A DNA stretch of 64,000 nucleotides from Ectopseudomonas alcaliphila (GCF_900101755.1 NZ_FNAE01000001.1:1116001-1180000), one strand, 5' to 3'. Counted from the first letter of the stretch, positions 1-13,907 are shown. Numbers and translations are program-made. Notes: generated by a model from the letters alone, not told the origin.

Positions 1-240
1 CGTCTTGGTTTCGCCCCTTACGGGCGAGTCACTTTCTCTTGCTTGCCCAAGAGAAAGTAACCAAAGAGAAGGGCACCCCACCATTCGGCCCCGGCTGCGC
101 CGGGGTTCCCTCGTTCCATCACCGCTCCAGGGGCACGCCACGAAGGGCCATCCCTGGCCCATCGTGGCTCTCGCGACATCCATGTCGCTCAACCCCTTCC
201 ACGGCGATTCCACTCGGCCTCCTGAAGGGGACTTGGGCGT
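1..240 (+). repeat. Multi-hairpin dispersed repeat, copy A
   Basis: Left arm of an inverted pair of a roughly 240-base repeat; it may begin outside the window. Five hairpins follow in fixed order, with stems at 12-16/22-26, 31-41/48-58, 89-95/99-105, 145-150/155-160 and 173-179/182-188. The same hairpins recur in copy B in the opposite orientation, several with different but still paired bases. Reading frames through it give ESNQREGHP-type peptides, which I recall as spurious proteins in many Pseudomonas genomes. I see no credible gene here. The spacer at 241-319 between the copies holds nothing recognisable. Confidence 0.75.
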
Positions 241-319
241 CGCTTGTGAGATCGCACTTTCAGAGCAAAGGCAAAACACAGTCGCCGCGAAGGTCAATTC
301 TGCGGAGCTTTTGCAAGCT

Positions 320-560
320 CGCGACCCGGTCCCCTTCAGGAGGCCGAGTGTAGGTGTTGCGTAGGGGAGCGAGCCGCATGGATGCGGCGAGAGGCTTAAT
401 GGGCCAAGGATGGCCCATGTAAGCCGGCCCCCGGAGCAGCACCGGAGCGAGGGAAGTTTCGCGCAGCGAAACCCGGATGTCGGGGTGCCCTTCTTTGGCA
501 CACCTTTCTTGGGCAAGCAAGAAAGGTGTGGCGCCCGTAAGGGGCGCAACCCAAACGCTC
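320..560 (-). repeat. Multi-hairpin dispersed repeat, copy B (inverted)
   Basis: Inverted partner of the repeat at 1-240. On the minus strand it repeats the same landmarks: the CGCCCCTTACGGGCG hairpin, a CTTGCTTGCCCAAG hairpin, GGGCACCCC, a hairpin with a three-base loop, GGCCATCC-TTGGCC, and CACTCGGCCTCCTGAAGGGG. Plus-strand stems lie at 532-536/542-546, 499-511/518-530, 456-462/466-472, 400-406/411-417 and 373-379/382-388. Identity with copy A is partial, but the order and spacing of hairpins are kept. 561-676 contains no gene; it leads into the end of the mscS homologue. Confidence 0.75.
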
Positions 561-676
561 AGAGCACGCGGTGATAGATAGTGCTAAGTCAGCAAGCAAG
601 ACGCACACAAACTTGCCAGTCCGGTATCAATCGGCACTTCTCCCAAACTACGCGAAGAAAAACCTTTCCAGGTGCC

Positions 677-1504
677 TCAATCGGCCTTGGCCAGATGCAC
701 CACCCGCTGCGGGAACGGAATACCGATACCCGCTTCGGTCAGACGCTCCTTGGCCAGTTCGGTAAAGGAAAAGGTCACCGGCCAGAAGTCGCCAGTCGCC
801 ACCCACACGCGCAGCGACAGGTTCACCGCGCTGTCACCCAGGCCGGTCACGAACACCACCGGCGCAGGATCGACATGTACACGCGGGTCCTGGGCGATCT
901 CCAGCAGCACCTCACGCGCGCGCTTGATGTCGCTGGAGTAATCGATGCCGATATTGATGTCGGCACGACGACGCGGCTCGCGCGAGTAGTTGGTGATATG
1001 ACCGTTGGACAGCGCGCCATTGGGCACAATCACCACCTTGTTGTCCGCCGTCTTCAGCGTGGTGTGGAAGATCTGGATGCTGTCGACGCTGCCCGAAACG
1101 CCCTGCGCCTCGATCCAGTCACCCGCACGGAACGGACGAAACAGCATGATCAGCACGCCGCCCGCGAAATTGGCCAGGCTGCCCTGCAGAGCCAGGCCGA
1201 TGGCCAGACCCGCCGCACCGATCATGGCGATGAACGAAGTGGTCTCCACACCGATCATCGACGCCACACTGATCAACAGCAGAACGCGCAGCACGATACT
1301 GACTAGGCTGCTGATAAAGCTGCTCAGCGCACGATCCACCTTGCGCGCTTCGAGCAGCCTGCCGATGCTCGACGTCAGCCGACTGATCAGCCACCAGCCC
1401 ACTAGCAACGTGATCACTGCCAGGGTCAGCTTGCCGCTGTACTCAAGCACCACAGGCAGCCAGGCCTCGGACAGCTTGACCAGTTCGTCGACGTTCATCT
1501 CCAT
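677..1504 (-). CDS. mscS: Small-conductance mechanosensitive channel, MscS family
   Basis: Predicted inner-membrane channel that opens under membrane tension and releases solutes on osmotic downshock. The 275 residues match the length and layout of E. coli MscS (286). TM1 is near residues 20-42, TM2 near 61-80, and the pore helix TM3 carries GAAGLAIGLALQGSLANFAG. The beta domain begins with MFRPFRAGDWIE and includes IVPNG and NYSREPRRR. I chose the ATG at 1504 because GGGAG sits seven bases upstream; an in-frame ATG at 1546 has no such site. It lies downstream of yajQ on the same strand. The family call is firm; conductance is not testable here. Confidence 0.93.
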   Translation of the reverse strand: MEMNVDELVKLSEAWLPVVLEYSGKLTLAVITLLVGWWLISRLTSSIGRLLEARKVDRALSSFISSLVSIVLRVLLLISVASMIGVETTSFIAMIGAAGLAIGLALQGSLANFAGGVLIMLFRPFRAGDWIEAQGVSGSVDSIQIFHTTLKTADNKVVIVPNGALSNGHITNYSREPRRRADINIGIDYSSDIKRAREVLLEIAQDPRVHVDPAPVVFVTGLGDSAVNLSLRVWVATGDFWPVTFSFTELAKERLTEAGIGIPFPQRVVHLAKAD

Positions 1505-1531
1505 AGGGGTACTCCCGTTTTCCTGTACATG

Positions 1532-1562
1532 AAACGAAACCGCCATGGCATGCCATGGCGGT
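1532..1562 (-). terminator. Palindrome after yajQ, possible terminator
   Basis: A perfect 24-base palindrome (1539-1562) lies between the yajQ stop and the mscS start. On the minus strand it is followed by TTTCGTTTC, so it could end part of the yajQ transcript. The T-run is interrupted, so termination is uncertain. It is close to the mscS ribosome binding site and might also influence mscS expression. Confidence 0.4.
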
Positions 1563-1608
1563 CAAAATGCTATCAACCTAGCCTGCGACGCCTCAGCGCC
1601 ACAAAGGT

Positions 1609-2088
1609 TCAATCGCGGAAGTTGTTGTACTGCAGCGGCATACCGAACTCGTGGCCACGCAGCAGCGCGATGGCCTCCTGCAGATCGTCACGCTTCTTGC
1701 CGGTGACGCGTACCTGCTCACCCTGGATGGCAGCCTGCACCTTGAGCTTGGCATCCTTGATGTGGGCGACGATCTTCTTCGCCAGCTCCTTGTCGATGCC
1801 TTCGCGGAAGGTGACTTCCTGCTTCATCACCTTGCCCGAGGCATAGGGATCCTTGGTTTCCAGGCATTGGCAGTCGATCTTGCGCTTGACCAGGCTGCTG
1901 CGCACGATATCGAGCATCTGCTCGAGCATGAACTCGGCTTCAGCGGTCAAGGTCAGCGCCTTGTCCTTGCTCTCGATGCTGCATTTGCCACGTAGGTCGA
2001 ACCGGCGGTCGAGCTCCTTGATGGCATTGTCGACCGCATTGGTCAGTTCGTGTTTGTCCAGTTCAGACACGATGTCGAACGAAGGCAT
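1609..2088 (-). CDS. yajQ: YajQ family nucleotide/c-di-GMP-binding protein
   Basis: Cytosolic YajQ (UPF0234) protein of 159 residues, the usual length. It opens with [20 protein letters not shown], the family signature, and ends with [11 protein letters not shown]. Known members bind nucleotides, and some bind cyclic di-GMP and act with a transcription factor; the exact role here is unknown. The start at 2088 follows AGGAG with seven bases between; the frame stays open to 2124, but only 2088 gives the conserved N terminus. The divergent gene on the other side is a response regulator with a degenerate GGDEF domain, so two c-di-GMP-related genes may share this intergenic region. Confidence 0.93.
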   Translation of the reverse strand: MPSFDIVSELDKHELTNAVDNAIKELDRRFDLRGKCSIESKDKALTLTAEAEFMLEQMLDIVRSSLVKRKIDCQCLETKDPYASGKVMKQEVTFREGIDKELAKKIVAHIKDAKLKVQAAIQGEQVRVTGKKRDDLQEAIALLRGHEFGMPLQYNNFRD

Positions 2089-2226
2089 GAGTGGGCTCCT
2101 GATGGACGGCGCGATCCTCTTCACGGAGTGAACGCGCCTGACTTGACGATAACTATGGCGGGCTCATTATATCCAGTCTGATACGCGCCGTTTGGCGTCC
2201 TTCCTCTCTGCCTGCGAGTCTGCCCC

Positions 2227-4097
<1,871 letters not shown>

Positions 4098-4168
4098 CGG
4101 CCCGGACCGTGGCAATGACTGCCCTGGCGCGCTAACCTGCCGTCCTTACTCGCCACAACGATGACCTC

Positions 4169-6187
4169 ATGAGACTGCGTCAGCGCCTCGAAAACCTGCC
4201 AGTGGGCCGCAAACTGCTCGCCGCACTGCTGGTGTTGCTCGCCGCCGTGATGCTGGTGGCCAATCTGGCTTTCATCAGCGCAGCCTACTGGATCACCCAG
4301 GAGAGCATGGCACCGCAGGCCCTGCACACCCTCGGCCGGCTTATCGCCAGCCCGACGCTGAGCAAGGAAGCCTTGCACTCGTCCGCCTCGGCCGAGGTCC
4401 TGCTCAAACGCCTGGACGATTACGCGCCCCTGCGTGCAGCGGTTATCTATGACAGCAATGGCAACAGCCTGGCGCAACTGCAACGCGGCGAAAAACTGCA
4501 GCTGCCGCAGCAACTGAACCAGCTGCAGAACTGGCGCGAAACGGCCTTTCGCACCAACCTGCTGGTCGACCTGCCGCATCCCAGCGGTCGGCCCGGCGCT
4601 CTGCTGCTGGTGGCTTCCAGCGAACTGCCTGGGGCCTTCTATACCGGCACCCTGACCGCGAGCCTGGTGATTCTGGCGTTCAGCGTGCTGCTATGGATGC
4701 TGGTAGCCAGGCAGATCAAACGCCTGGTGACCAAACCCATTCGCCGCCTGGAAGAACTGTCACGCCAGGTCACCCGCGAAGAGAACTATGCGCTGCGCGC
4801 CAATCGCGGCAATCAGGACGAAATCGGCAGCCTGGCCGATGCGTTCAACACCATGCTGATGCGCATGGAAGCCCGCGAGCAGCAGCTCAAGCGCGCCCGC
4901 GACGACGCCCAGCAGGCCTTCGATCAGGCGCAGAGCCTGGCCGAGGAAACCCGCCACTCCAACCGCAAGCTGGAATTGGAGGTGCAGGTGCGCAGCAAGA
5001 TCGAGAAGAAGCTCACCGGCTTTCAGAACTACCTCAACAGCATCATCGACTCCATGCCCTCGGCGCTGATCGCCCTCGACGAACAACTCTACGTGACGCA
5101 GTGGAATCAGGAAGCCAGCGCCCTGTCCGGCACGCGCTTGGAAGAGGCGCTGAACCAACCGATATTTCTCGCGTTCCCGCCGCTGAAACCCTTTCTCGCG
5201 CAGCTCAAACGCACCGCCGAGCAGCATCGCGTGGAGAAGATCGAGCGCGTTACCTGGCACAAGGACGACGAGCCCCACCACTACGCCCTGACCTTCTACC
5301 CGCTGATGGGCAGCGCCGGCCGGGGCGTGGTGATCCGCATCGACGACATCACCCAGCGCCTGGCCCTGGAGGACATGATGGTGCAGTCGGAGAAGATGCT
5401 CTCCGTCGGCGGCCTGGCGGCAGGCATGGCACACGAAATCAACAACCCGCTCGGCGCCATCCTGCACAACGTGCAGAACATCCGCCGGCGCCTGTCGCCG
5501 AGCCTGGAAAAGAACCTCGAACAGGCGGAACAGGCCGGCGTCAGCCTGACTGCCATTGAGCATTACATGGAGGCGCGCGAGGTACCGCGCCTGCTCGACG
5601 GCATCCAGCAGGCCGGCCAGCGCGCCGCCAAGATCGTCAGCCACATGCTCAGTTTCAGCCGGCGTAGCGACCGCCAGCTATCGCCCTGTGATCTGCCGGC
5701 GCTGATCGACCAGGCCCTGGAGATCGCCGGCAATGACTTCGACCTGGCCGACAGCTTCGACTTCAAGACCTTGGAGATCGTGCGCCAGTTCGACCCGCTG
5801 CTGGGCCCGGTGGCCGGCACCGCCAACGAGCTGGAACAGGTACTGCTCAACCTGCTGAAGAACGCCGCCCAGGCCATTCACCAGCGCGACGAGGAGGCCG
5901 AACCTGGCCGTATCATCCTGCGCACTCGGCAGGCAGGTAGCTGGGCGGAAGTTCAGGTGGAAGACAACGGCACCGGCATGAGCGAAGCGGTGCGCAAACG
6001 CATCTTCGAACCCTTCTTCACCACCAAGGAGGTCGGCCAAGGCACCGGGCTCGGCCTGGCGGTCTCCTACTTCATCATCACCAACAATCACAAAGGACAG
6101 ATGGAGGTGCACTCCACGCCGGGCCAGGGCACCTGTTTCACCCTGCGCCTGCCGCTGGCCTCCCTGCCCGACCACACAGGACTCTGA
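4169..6187 (+). CDS. Membrane sensor histidine kinase (HAMP-PAS-HisKA-HATPase)
   Basis: 672-residue inner-membrane sensor kinase. TM1 is at about 15-40, a periplasmic domain follows to about 152, and TM2 is near 153-175. After that come HAMP, a coiled coil, PAS (around 280-390), HisKA with [13 protein letters not shown] and phospho-accepting H422, and an ATPase domain with N box [11 protein letters not shown]1 DNGTGM and G2 GTGLGL. The AHEINNPL H box is typical of NtrB/DctB-like kinases. There is no receiver domain in the protein. The response regulator two genes upstream on the same strand may be its partner. The next gene follows after only three bases. The signal is unknown. Confidence 0.88.
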   Translation: MRLRQRLENLPVGRKLLAALLVLLAAVMLVANLAFISAAYWITQESMAPQALHTLGRLIASPTLSKEALHSSASAEVLLKRLDDYAPLRAAVIYDSNGNSLAQLQRGEKLQLPQQLNQLQNWRETAFRTNLLVDLPHPSGRPGALLLVASSELPGAFYTGTLTASLVILAFSVLLWMLVARQIKRLVTKPIRRLEELSRQVTREENYALRANRGNQDEIGSLADAFNTMLMRMEAREQQLKRARDDAQQAFDQAQSLAEETRHSNRKLELEVQVRSKIEKKLTGFQNYLNSIIDSMPSALIALDEQLYVTQWNQEASALSGTRLEEALNQPIFLAFPPLKPFLAQLKRTAEQHRVEKIERVTWHKDDEPHHYALTFYPLMGSAGRGVVIRIDDITQRLALEDMMVQSEKMLSVGGLAAGMAHEINNPLGAILHNVQNIRRRLSPSLEKNLEQAEQAGVSLTAIEHYMEAREVPRLLDGIQQAGQRAAKIVSHMLSFSRRSDRQLSPCDLPALIDQALEIAGNDFDLADSFDFKTLEIVRQFDPLLGPVAGTANELEQVLLNLLKNAAQAIHQRDEEAEPGRIILRTRQAGSWAEVQVEDNGTGMSEAVRKRIFEPFFTTKEVGQGTGLGLAVSYFIITNNHKGQMEVHSTPGQGTCFTLRLPLASLPDHTGL

Positions 6188-6190
6188 GCC

Positions 6191-6766
6191 ATGGGCTTTC
6201 GCCTCTCGAAGATCTACACCCGCACTGGCGACAAGGGAGAAACCGGCCTTGCCGACGGCCGCCGGGTCGGCAAGGACCACCCACGTATCGAGGCCATCGG
6301 CGAGCTGGACACGCTCAACAGCCAGCTCGGCCTGCTGCTCGCCGAACTGGATGATGCCGCCACGACCTGGCCGGCACTCAAGGAGATCAGCGACGTGCTG
6401 AGCCCCTGCCAGCACCGCCTGTTCGACCTCGGTGGCGAACTGGCGATGCCCGAGTACCAGGCCCTGCAGCAGGTAGAAGTGGAGCGTCTGGAGGCGGCCA
6501 TCGACAGCTGGAACGAAGAAGTCGGGCCACTGGAAAACTTCATCCTGCCCGGCGGCTCCCGGCTGATCGCCCAGGCCCATGTCTGCCGCAGCCTGGCCCG
6601 CAGTTGCGAACGCCGCTGCCAGCACCTCAACGCCGTCGAACCGCTACGCGCCGTGGGCCTGGCCTACGTCAACCGCCTCTCCGACCTGCTGTTCGTCGCC
6701 GCCCGCCTGATCGCCAAGCGCCAGGGCATTGCTGAAGTGCTGTGGAAGGCGGCAGACAAGCCCTGA
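6191..6766 (+). CDS. Cob(I)alamin adenosyltransferase, PduO type
   Basis: Transfers adenosyl from ATP to cob(I)alamin to form coenzyme B12. At 191 residues it has the usual PduO length. The ATP-binding N terminus reads YTRTGDKGETGLADGRR, followed by the conserved IEAIGELDTLNSQLG; the C-terminal half has the expected VCRSLARSCERR segment. It starts three bases after the sensor kinase gene, so the two are probably cotranscribed although no functional link is obvious. It is predicted to be cytosolic. PduO, EutT and CobA types are unrelated; this is clearly the PduO fold. Confidence 0.92.
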   Translation: MGFRLSKIYTRTGDKGETGLADGRRVGKDHPRIEAIGELDTLNSQLGLLLAELDDAATTWPALKEISDVLSPCQHRLFDLGGELAMPEYQALQQVEVERLEAAIDSWNEEVGPLENFILPGGSRLIAQAHVCRSLARSCERRCQHLNAVEPLRAVGLAYVNRLSDLLFVAARLIAKRQGIAEVLWKAADKP

Positions 6767-6791
6767 AGCCAGAAACCTGGGCGTAGGGTGC

Positions 6792-6837
6792 GCCGTGCGC
6801 ACCTGAAATACTGCGATAGCTGCTCGGTGCGCACGGC
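6792..6837. repeat. Inverted repeat hairpin after adenosyltransferase gene
   Basis: Twelve-base perfect arms, GCCGTGCGCACC (6792-6803) and GGTGCGCACGGC (6826-6837), with a 22-base loop, sit between two convergent genes. GTAGGGTGCGCC-type elements of this kind are dispersed in Pseudomonas genomes (from memory). There is no T-run, so it is a repeat rather than a typical terminator, though it could stabilise both convergent transcripts. Confidence 0.6.
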
Positions 6838-6857
6838 CTGGGCGGCCCCGCGACGCC

Positions 6858-7799
6858 CTACTGCGGCCAGAACGCGCGGATACCCGCCACGCCTTGGGCG
6901 CCGATCTGCCAGGCGCGCTCGATATCACCCGGGCCGACACCGCCCAGCAGATAAGCCGGCAGGTTGAAATGAGTCAGCAGCTCGCTCGCGGCCTCCCAGC
7001 CCAGCGGCTGCACATCGGGATGAGTCGCGGTCGCCTGCACCGGCGACAGGGTGACGAAGTCCACGCCCATCTGCGCCGCCAGTACCAGCTCCTCGGCACT
7101 GTGGCAGGACGCCGCCAGCCAGCGATCGTCAGGGAAAGGACGGCCACCAGCGGCATACTTGCGCAGCTGCTCGGCGGTCAGGTGCCAACCGGCCGCGGGA
7201 AAATCGCCCAGCCACTCCAGCGGCCCCTTGAGCATCAGTTGCGCCTTGCCGGCGCACAACCCCTGTACGTCCACCGCCAGGTCGCGGTACTGCGCATCGA
7301 ACATGTTCGGTGCGCGCAGCTGGACCAGCCGCACGCCCTGCGCCAGGGCGCTGCGTACGCCGGCCAGCAGCTCGCTCGGCTGAAGGCCATCCGGGGTGAT
7401 CAGGTAGCGCTCGGGCAGCCGCGCGGCAGCCACTATGGGTTTGTTGGCGGCGGGAAACGCGTACTCCAGCAATTGCCGCTCGCTGACCCAGGCCAATGGC
7501 TGACCTTCTGCGCCATGCGGCTCGCCACTGAAAGTCGAGACTTCCCAGACGTCCAGCAGCACCTGCTTGTCCGGGTAGTCGTGGCGAATCTGGATCAGCG
7601 GGCGCGCAGCCTGTGGACGAATGCCCAACTCCTCTTCCAGCTCGCGATCAAGAGCGACGCGCACGGCCTCGCCGTCCTCCACCTTACCGCCGGGAAACTC
7701 CCACAGACCGCCCTGATGCTTGTCCTGCGGACGTCTGGCAATCAGGATGCGTCCGTCTACCCCCCGAATCACCGCTGCTGCGACGTGAACGCGTTTCAC
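6858..7799 (-). CDS. mutT: Nudix hydrolase (MutT-like) fused to ThiE-like domain
   Basis: 313 residues. The N-terminal third is a MutT-type Nudix domain: GGLWEFPGGKVEDGE and RELEEELGI form the Nudix box, expected to clear 8-oxo-dGTP. From about residue 135 the protein becomes thiamine-phosphate-synthase-like (VRLVQLRAPNMFD, then WLAASCHSAEEL, DFVTLSPVQATATHP and YLLGGVGPGDIE), resembling a TenI/ThiE barrel. This two-domain MutT is common in Pseudomonas and other gamma-proteobacteria, downstream of secA-argJ. The role of the second domain is not established to my knowledge. The start overlaps the stop of the upstream GST gene by four bases. Confidence 0.85.
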   Translation of the reverse strand: MKRVHVAAAVIRGVDGRILIARRPQDKHQGGLWEFPGGKVEDGEAVRVALDRELEEELGIRPQAARPLIQIRHDYPDKQVLLDVWEVSTFSGEPHGAEGQPLAWVSERQLLEYAFPAANKPIVAAARLPERYLITPDGLQPSELLAGVRSALAQGVRLVQLRAPNMFDAQYRDLAVDVQGLCAGKAQLMLKGPLEWLGDFPAAGWHLTAEQLRKYAAGGRPFPDDRWLAASCHSAEELVLAAQMGVDFVTLSPVQATATHPDVQPLGWEAASELLTHFNLPAYLLGGVGPGDIERAWQIGAQGVAGIRAFWPQ

Positions 7800-8428
7800 C
7801 CCTTTACCTCCTGCAATGCTGCCTGGTACCAGCGTTGGAACGCCGGCCAGCGATAGATGGTTTCGACATAGGCCGCCGCCGTAGTCGGCAATGCCACATG
7901 ATAACTGCGCAGACGCGCGGCGACCGGTGCATAGAAGGCATCGGCAATGCTGGGCTGACCGAACAGATAGTGGCCTGAGCTGGCGTAGCGCTCGCGGCAG
8001 CCGGCCCAGATCGAGCAGATACGATCGATATCGGCCTGCGCCGCGTCCGGCAGCTCGGTCAGCGCCTTATCTCGCACCAGGTCCATCGGCAGGTGGCTGC
8101 GCAGAGCACCGAAGCCACTGTGCATCTCCGCACAGACACTACGCGCCAGTGCCCGCGCCTGGCGATCCTGCGGCCATAACTGCGCCTCGGGATAGCACTC
8201 GGCCAGATACTCGGCAATCGCCAGGGAGTCCCACACCGGCCCTTGCTCAGTCAGCAGAACCGGCACCTTGCCGGTGGGCGAATGACGCAGCAGCTGTGCG
8301 CGGCTGTCGGGCTGATACAGGCGCACCAGCACTTCTTCACACTCCACACCGGCCAGCTCGACCGCCAGTGCGGCACGCAACGACCAGGATGAGTAGTTCT
8401 TGTCGCCAATCACCAGTTTCAGAGCCAT
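7796..8428 (-). CDS. Glutathione S-transferase family protein
   Basis: 210-residue cytosolic GST-like protein. The N-terminal thioredoxin-fold domain begins MALKLVIGDKNYSSWSLRAA, with a serine at the usual catalytic position, and contains GKVPVL and DSLAIAEYL, the glutathione-binding elements. The helical C-terminal domain runs from about 90 to 210 (SIADAFYAPVAARL). Substrate is unknown. Its stop overlaps the start of the MutT-ThiE gene by four bases, so the two are translationally coupled; a GST with a nucleotide-pool cleaner would fit oxidative-damage defence, but that is inference. Confidence 0.85.
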   Translation of the reverse strand: MALKLVIGDKNYSSWSLRAALAVELAGVECEEVLVRLYQPDSRAQLLRHSPTGKVPVLLTEQGPVWDSLAIAEYLAECYPEAQLWPQDRQARALARSVCAEMHSGFGALRSHLPMDLVRDKALTELPDAAQADIDRICSIWAGCRERYASSGHYLFGQPSIADAFYAPVAARLRSYHVALPTTAAAYVETIYRWPAFQRWYQAALQEVKG

Positions 8429-8500
8429 CTCGCGCGTCCTCGCCTAGGTTCCTGAAGTATCCAGAAGTCGCTCGACGTTAAAAGCCTGCACCCCGAATAG

Positions 8501-8539
8501 CAAATTCCCGCGCGTCATGGGGGCATGAGGCGCGGGAAT
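8501..8539 (-). terminator. Rho-independent terminator after argJ
   Basis: Sixteen-base arms at 8504-8519 and 8524-8539 with one mismatch and a four-base loop. On the minus strand the hairpin is followed by TTTGC. It lies between the argJ stop and the start of the GST gene, so it separates the two transcripts. Confidence 0.6.
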
Positions 8540-8558
8540 AGAGACCAGCGGGACGCGA

Positions 8559-9776
8559 TCAGGTGCGGTATTCGGCGTTGATCTTGACGTACTCGTGGGA
8601 CAGGTCGGTGGTCCAGATGGTCTCGCTGCAGCTGCCGCGGCCCAGCTCGATGCGGATGGTGATTTCCTCACGGGCCATCACCGCCGCGCCCTGCTCCTCG
8701 GTGTAGGTGGTCGCGCGGCAGCCCTTGCTGGCGATGCAGACCTCACCGAGGAACACGTCGATCTTGCTCACATCCAGCTGCGGTACACCGGCATAGCCCA
8801 CAGCAGCCAGGATGCGCCCCCAGTTCGGGTCGGAGGCGAACAGCGCGGTCTTGATCAGCGGCGAGTGGGCCACTGCGTAGGCCACGTCCAGGCACTCCTG
8901 ATGGGTGCCACCGCCGTTGACCTGCACGGTGACGAACTTGGTCGCGCCCTCACCGTCACGAACGATGGCTTGCGCCACTTCCATGAATACCTCGAACACC
9001 GCCTGCTTGAGCTTGGCGAACAGTTCACCGGAGGCCTCGGTGATTTCCGGCAATGCAGCCTGGCCGGTGGCGATCAGCATGCAGCAATCGTTGGTGGAAG
9101 TGTCGCCATCGATGGTGATGCGGTTGAACGACTTGTTCGCCGCGTCGCGCACCAGATCCTGCAGCACGCCCTGGGCGACCTTGGCGTCGGTAGCGATGTA
9201 GCCGAGCATGGTGGCCATGTTCGGGCGGATCATGCCGGCGCCCTTGGAGATACCGGTCACTGTGATGGTCACGCCATCGTGCTGGAACTGACGGCTGGCG
9301 CCCTTGGGCAGAGTGTCGGTGGTCATGATGCCGGTGGCGGCCGCTTCCCAGTTGTCGGCCTTCAGATCATCCAACGCAGCCTGCAAGGCGGACTCGATCT
9401 TCTCCACTGGCAGCGGCTCGCCGATCACACCGGTGGAGAACGGCAGTACGGCGCTTTCGGCAACCCCGGTCAGCTCGGCCAGACGCGCGCAGGCACGGCG
9501 CGCACGGGCCAGGCCGTCGGCGCCGGTACCGGCATTGGCATTGCCGGTGTTGGTCAGCAAGTAACGCACTTCACCACCCAGACGCTCGCGAGTGATCAGC
9601 ACAGGGGCCGCGCAGAAGGCGTTGGTGGTGGTCACCCCGGCGATGCGCGAACCTTCGGCGCAACGCATCACCACCACATCCTTGCGCCCCGGACGCTTGA
9701 TGCCGGCGGAAGCGATGCCCAGCTCGAAACCAGGAACCGGGTGCAGGGTGGACAGCGGGCCAAGACCAACAGCCAT
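8559..9776 (-). CDS. argJ: Bifunctional glutamate N-acetyltransferase / ornithine acetyltransferase
   Basis: Catalyses the acetyl-recycling step of arginine synthesis, moving acetyl from N-acetylornithine to glutamate; some members also use acetyl-CoA. The 405 residues match the family. The self-cleavage site is in [13 protein letters not shown], where the Thr of ATML becomes the nucleophile of the beta chain. The start at 9776 ([16 protein letters not shown]) has AAGGAG eight bases upstream; the frame is open upstream to 9926, but that part overlaps the secA terminator and has no family similarity. It lies downstream of secA with its own leader. Confidence 0.95.
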   Translation of the reverse strand: MAVGLGPLSTLHPVPGFELGIASAGIKRPGRKDVVVMRCAEGSRIAGVTTTNAFCAAPVLITRERLGGEVRYLLTNTGNANAGTGADGLARARRACARLAELTGVAESAVLPFSTGVIGEPLPVEKIESALQAALDDLKADNWEAAATGIMTTDTLPKGASRQFQHDGVTITVTGISKGAGMIRPNMATMLGYIATDAKVAQGVLQDLVRDAANKSFNRITIDGDTSTNDCCMLIATGQAALPEITEASGELFAKLKQAVFEVFMEVAQAIVRDGEGATKFVTVQVNGGGTHQECLDVAYAVAHSPLIKTALFASDPNWGRILAAVGYAGVPQLDVSKIDVFLGEVCIASKGCRATTYTEEQGAAVMAREEITIRIELGRGSCSETIWTTDLSHEYVKINAEYRT

Positions 9777-9829
9777 AAGGTGAGCTCCTTGTGAGACGTT
9801 GCCGACCGCCAGGCGGTCTGAAAGATGGT

Positions 9830-9862
9830 AAAACGCCGCGAACGGCAGGGCCGTCGCGGCGT
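9830..9862 (-). terminator. Rho-independent terminator after secA
   Basis: Strong hairpin (ACGCCGCGA at 9833-9841 pairing with TCGCGGCGT at 9854-9862, extended inward by CGGC/GCCG with one bulged base). On the minus strand it is followed by TTTTACC. It lies 75 bases beyond the secA stop and just upstream of argJ. Confidence 0.8.
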
Positions 9863-9935
9863 CATCGAGGGCGGCGACAGCATAGCCGAAGCCCTCTCTA
9901 CTGCAAGCGCCTTCAGCGGCGCGCACCTGCCATGA

Positions 9936-12671
<2,736 letters not shown>

Positions 12672-12908
12672 ATCGACAGGATCTTCCGGCGAATGGATGG
12701 AGGTCGGCGCAAATCGCGACCTGGCAGCCAGCATGGCTGCGGGCGAAGGGGGCATTCTACCCGGAAAACTCAGGGAGGAAAGTGACGTTGTCAGCCCGTT
12801 GCTGCCGTGTGATGGCGCAGGCCACGCATCCCCGGTCAGCCAGGGGCGCAGCGTGAAACTCTATATGGGGATGAATGCTGGCAATTCAAGGCCAGCCAGC
12901 GTCCCGGC

Positions 12909-13829
12909 TCACTCGACGCCGTTGGCACGCGCGATGTAAAGGGCGGGATTGACCTGTCGGCCATCCTTGCTGACTTCGAAATGCACGTGATAACCGGTGG
13001 AGCGACCACTGCGGCCGACCTTGGCGATGGTCTGGCCACGCTGCACCAGATCCCCGATCTGCACAGTATTGCTCTGGTTGTGGGCATAGAGCGTGACGTA
13101 GCCGTCAGCGTGGCTGATTTCCACGGTATTGCCGTAACCATTCTTCCGGCCGGAAAAGGTCACCACGCCAGCGGCAACCGAGACCACGTCACTGCCGGGC
13201 TTGGCCGCAAAATCGATCCCCTTGTGGACACTGGCACGGCCGGTCAACGGATGCACACGGCGCCCGAAAGGTGACGACACATAACCTTGCAAAACCGGGC
13301 GACCGGAGAGGGTTTCCGCTTCACTCAAACGGCGCTCGCCAAGCAGTTGCTCGAGCACTTCCAACTGCTGCTCGCGACTGTCGACGCGCAGCGCCAACTC
13401 ATCCAGCGCACTCATGAAAGGTGGCGGCGCATAAGCCGAAACCCCCAGCGCATCTTCCGCACCACCCTGGCCAACACTGAGGGAGAAGTCGAACTCGCCA
13501 GCATCCAGTTCTGCCAGCTCCGTGAGGCGCTCACCCAGGGCATCGAGCCGGGTAAGGCGTGCCTGCAAATCCGCCACGTGTACGGCAAATGCGTCGAGCT
13601 GACGTTGTGCGTCCTGGCGCACTGCGCCGACCTGTTCGCGCTGCTGGTCGAGCGCTTCGGCCAGCGAGGAGTCGAGCACTGGCTCGGTGGTCAGCCACTT
13701 GGCACCCATTGCAGCACCAGCACCAAGGCTCAGGACCAGCAGCAGGACAACCGACAGCAGCAACCAGCGCAGGTCTAGATGGATCGTTCGCGCCGAACCG
13801 TGACGGCTATTGAGCAAGATGATATGCAT
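12909..13829 (-). CDS. M23 family peptidoglycan endopeptidase
   Basis: 306 residues. A short cytoplasmic N terminus is followed by one membrane anchor at about 22-45 (rich in L and V). A coiled-coil region spans roughly 55-130. The C-terminal LytM/M23 domain (about 185-300) keeps the zinc-site motifs HKGIDFAAK and GYHVHFEV, so it is predicted to be an active periplasmic metallo-endopeptidase rather than a degenerate activator. It sits between secA and dciA near lpxC, as in other Pseudomonas. The 237-base gap to secA (12672-12908) shows no gene. Confidence 0.88.
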   Translation of the reverse strand: MHIILLNSRHGSARTIHLDLRWLLLSVVLLLVLSLGAGAAMGAKWLTTEPVLDSSLAEALDQQREQVGAVRQDAQRQLDAFAVHVADLQARLTRLDALGERLTELAELDAGEFDFSLSVGQGGAEDALGVSAYAPPPFMSALDELALRVDSREQQLEVLEQLLGERRLSEAETLSGRPVLQGYVSSPFGRRVHPLTGRASVHKGIDFAAKPGSDVVSVAAGVVTFSGRKNGYGNTVEISHADGYVTLYAHNQSNTVQIGDLVQRGQTIAKVGRSGRSTGYHVHFEVSKDGRQVNPALYIARANGVE

Positions 13830-13907
13830 GGCTTCCCCTTTTCGCAGAACACAGGCCGGCAGCAGGCTCTGCTACCATGACGGCTCTGCAATTTAAGGCT
13901 TCCTGCC

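Noticed and set aside
5..520. Short frames in the repeat at the left end (119, 104 and 86 codons)
   Set aside because: They run through both repeat copies and give the ESNQREGHP-type peptide known as a spurious translation; hairpins and inverted layout explain the sequence.
662..673. Terminator of mscS at ACCT...AGGT
   Set aside because: The stem has only four base pairs; too weak to call despite the T-run on the minus strand.
581..1306. 241-codon plus-strand frame opposite mscS
   Set aside because: H/R/T/Q-rich antisense shadow with no motif; the minus-strand MscS is clear.
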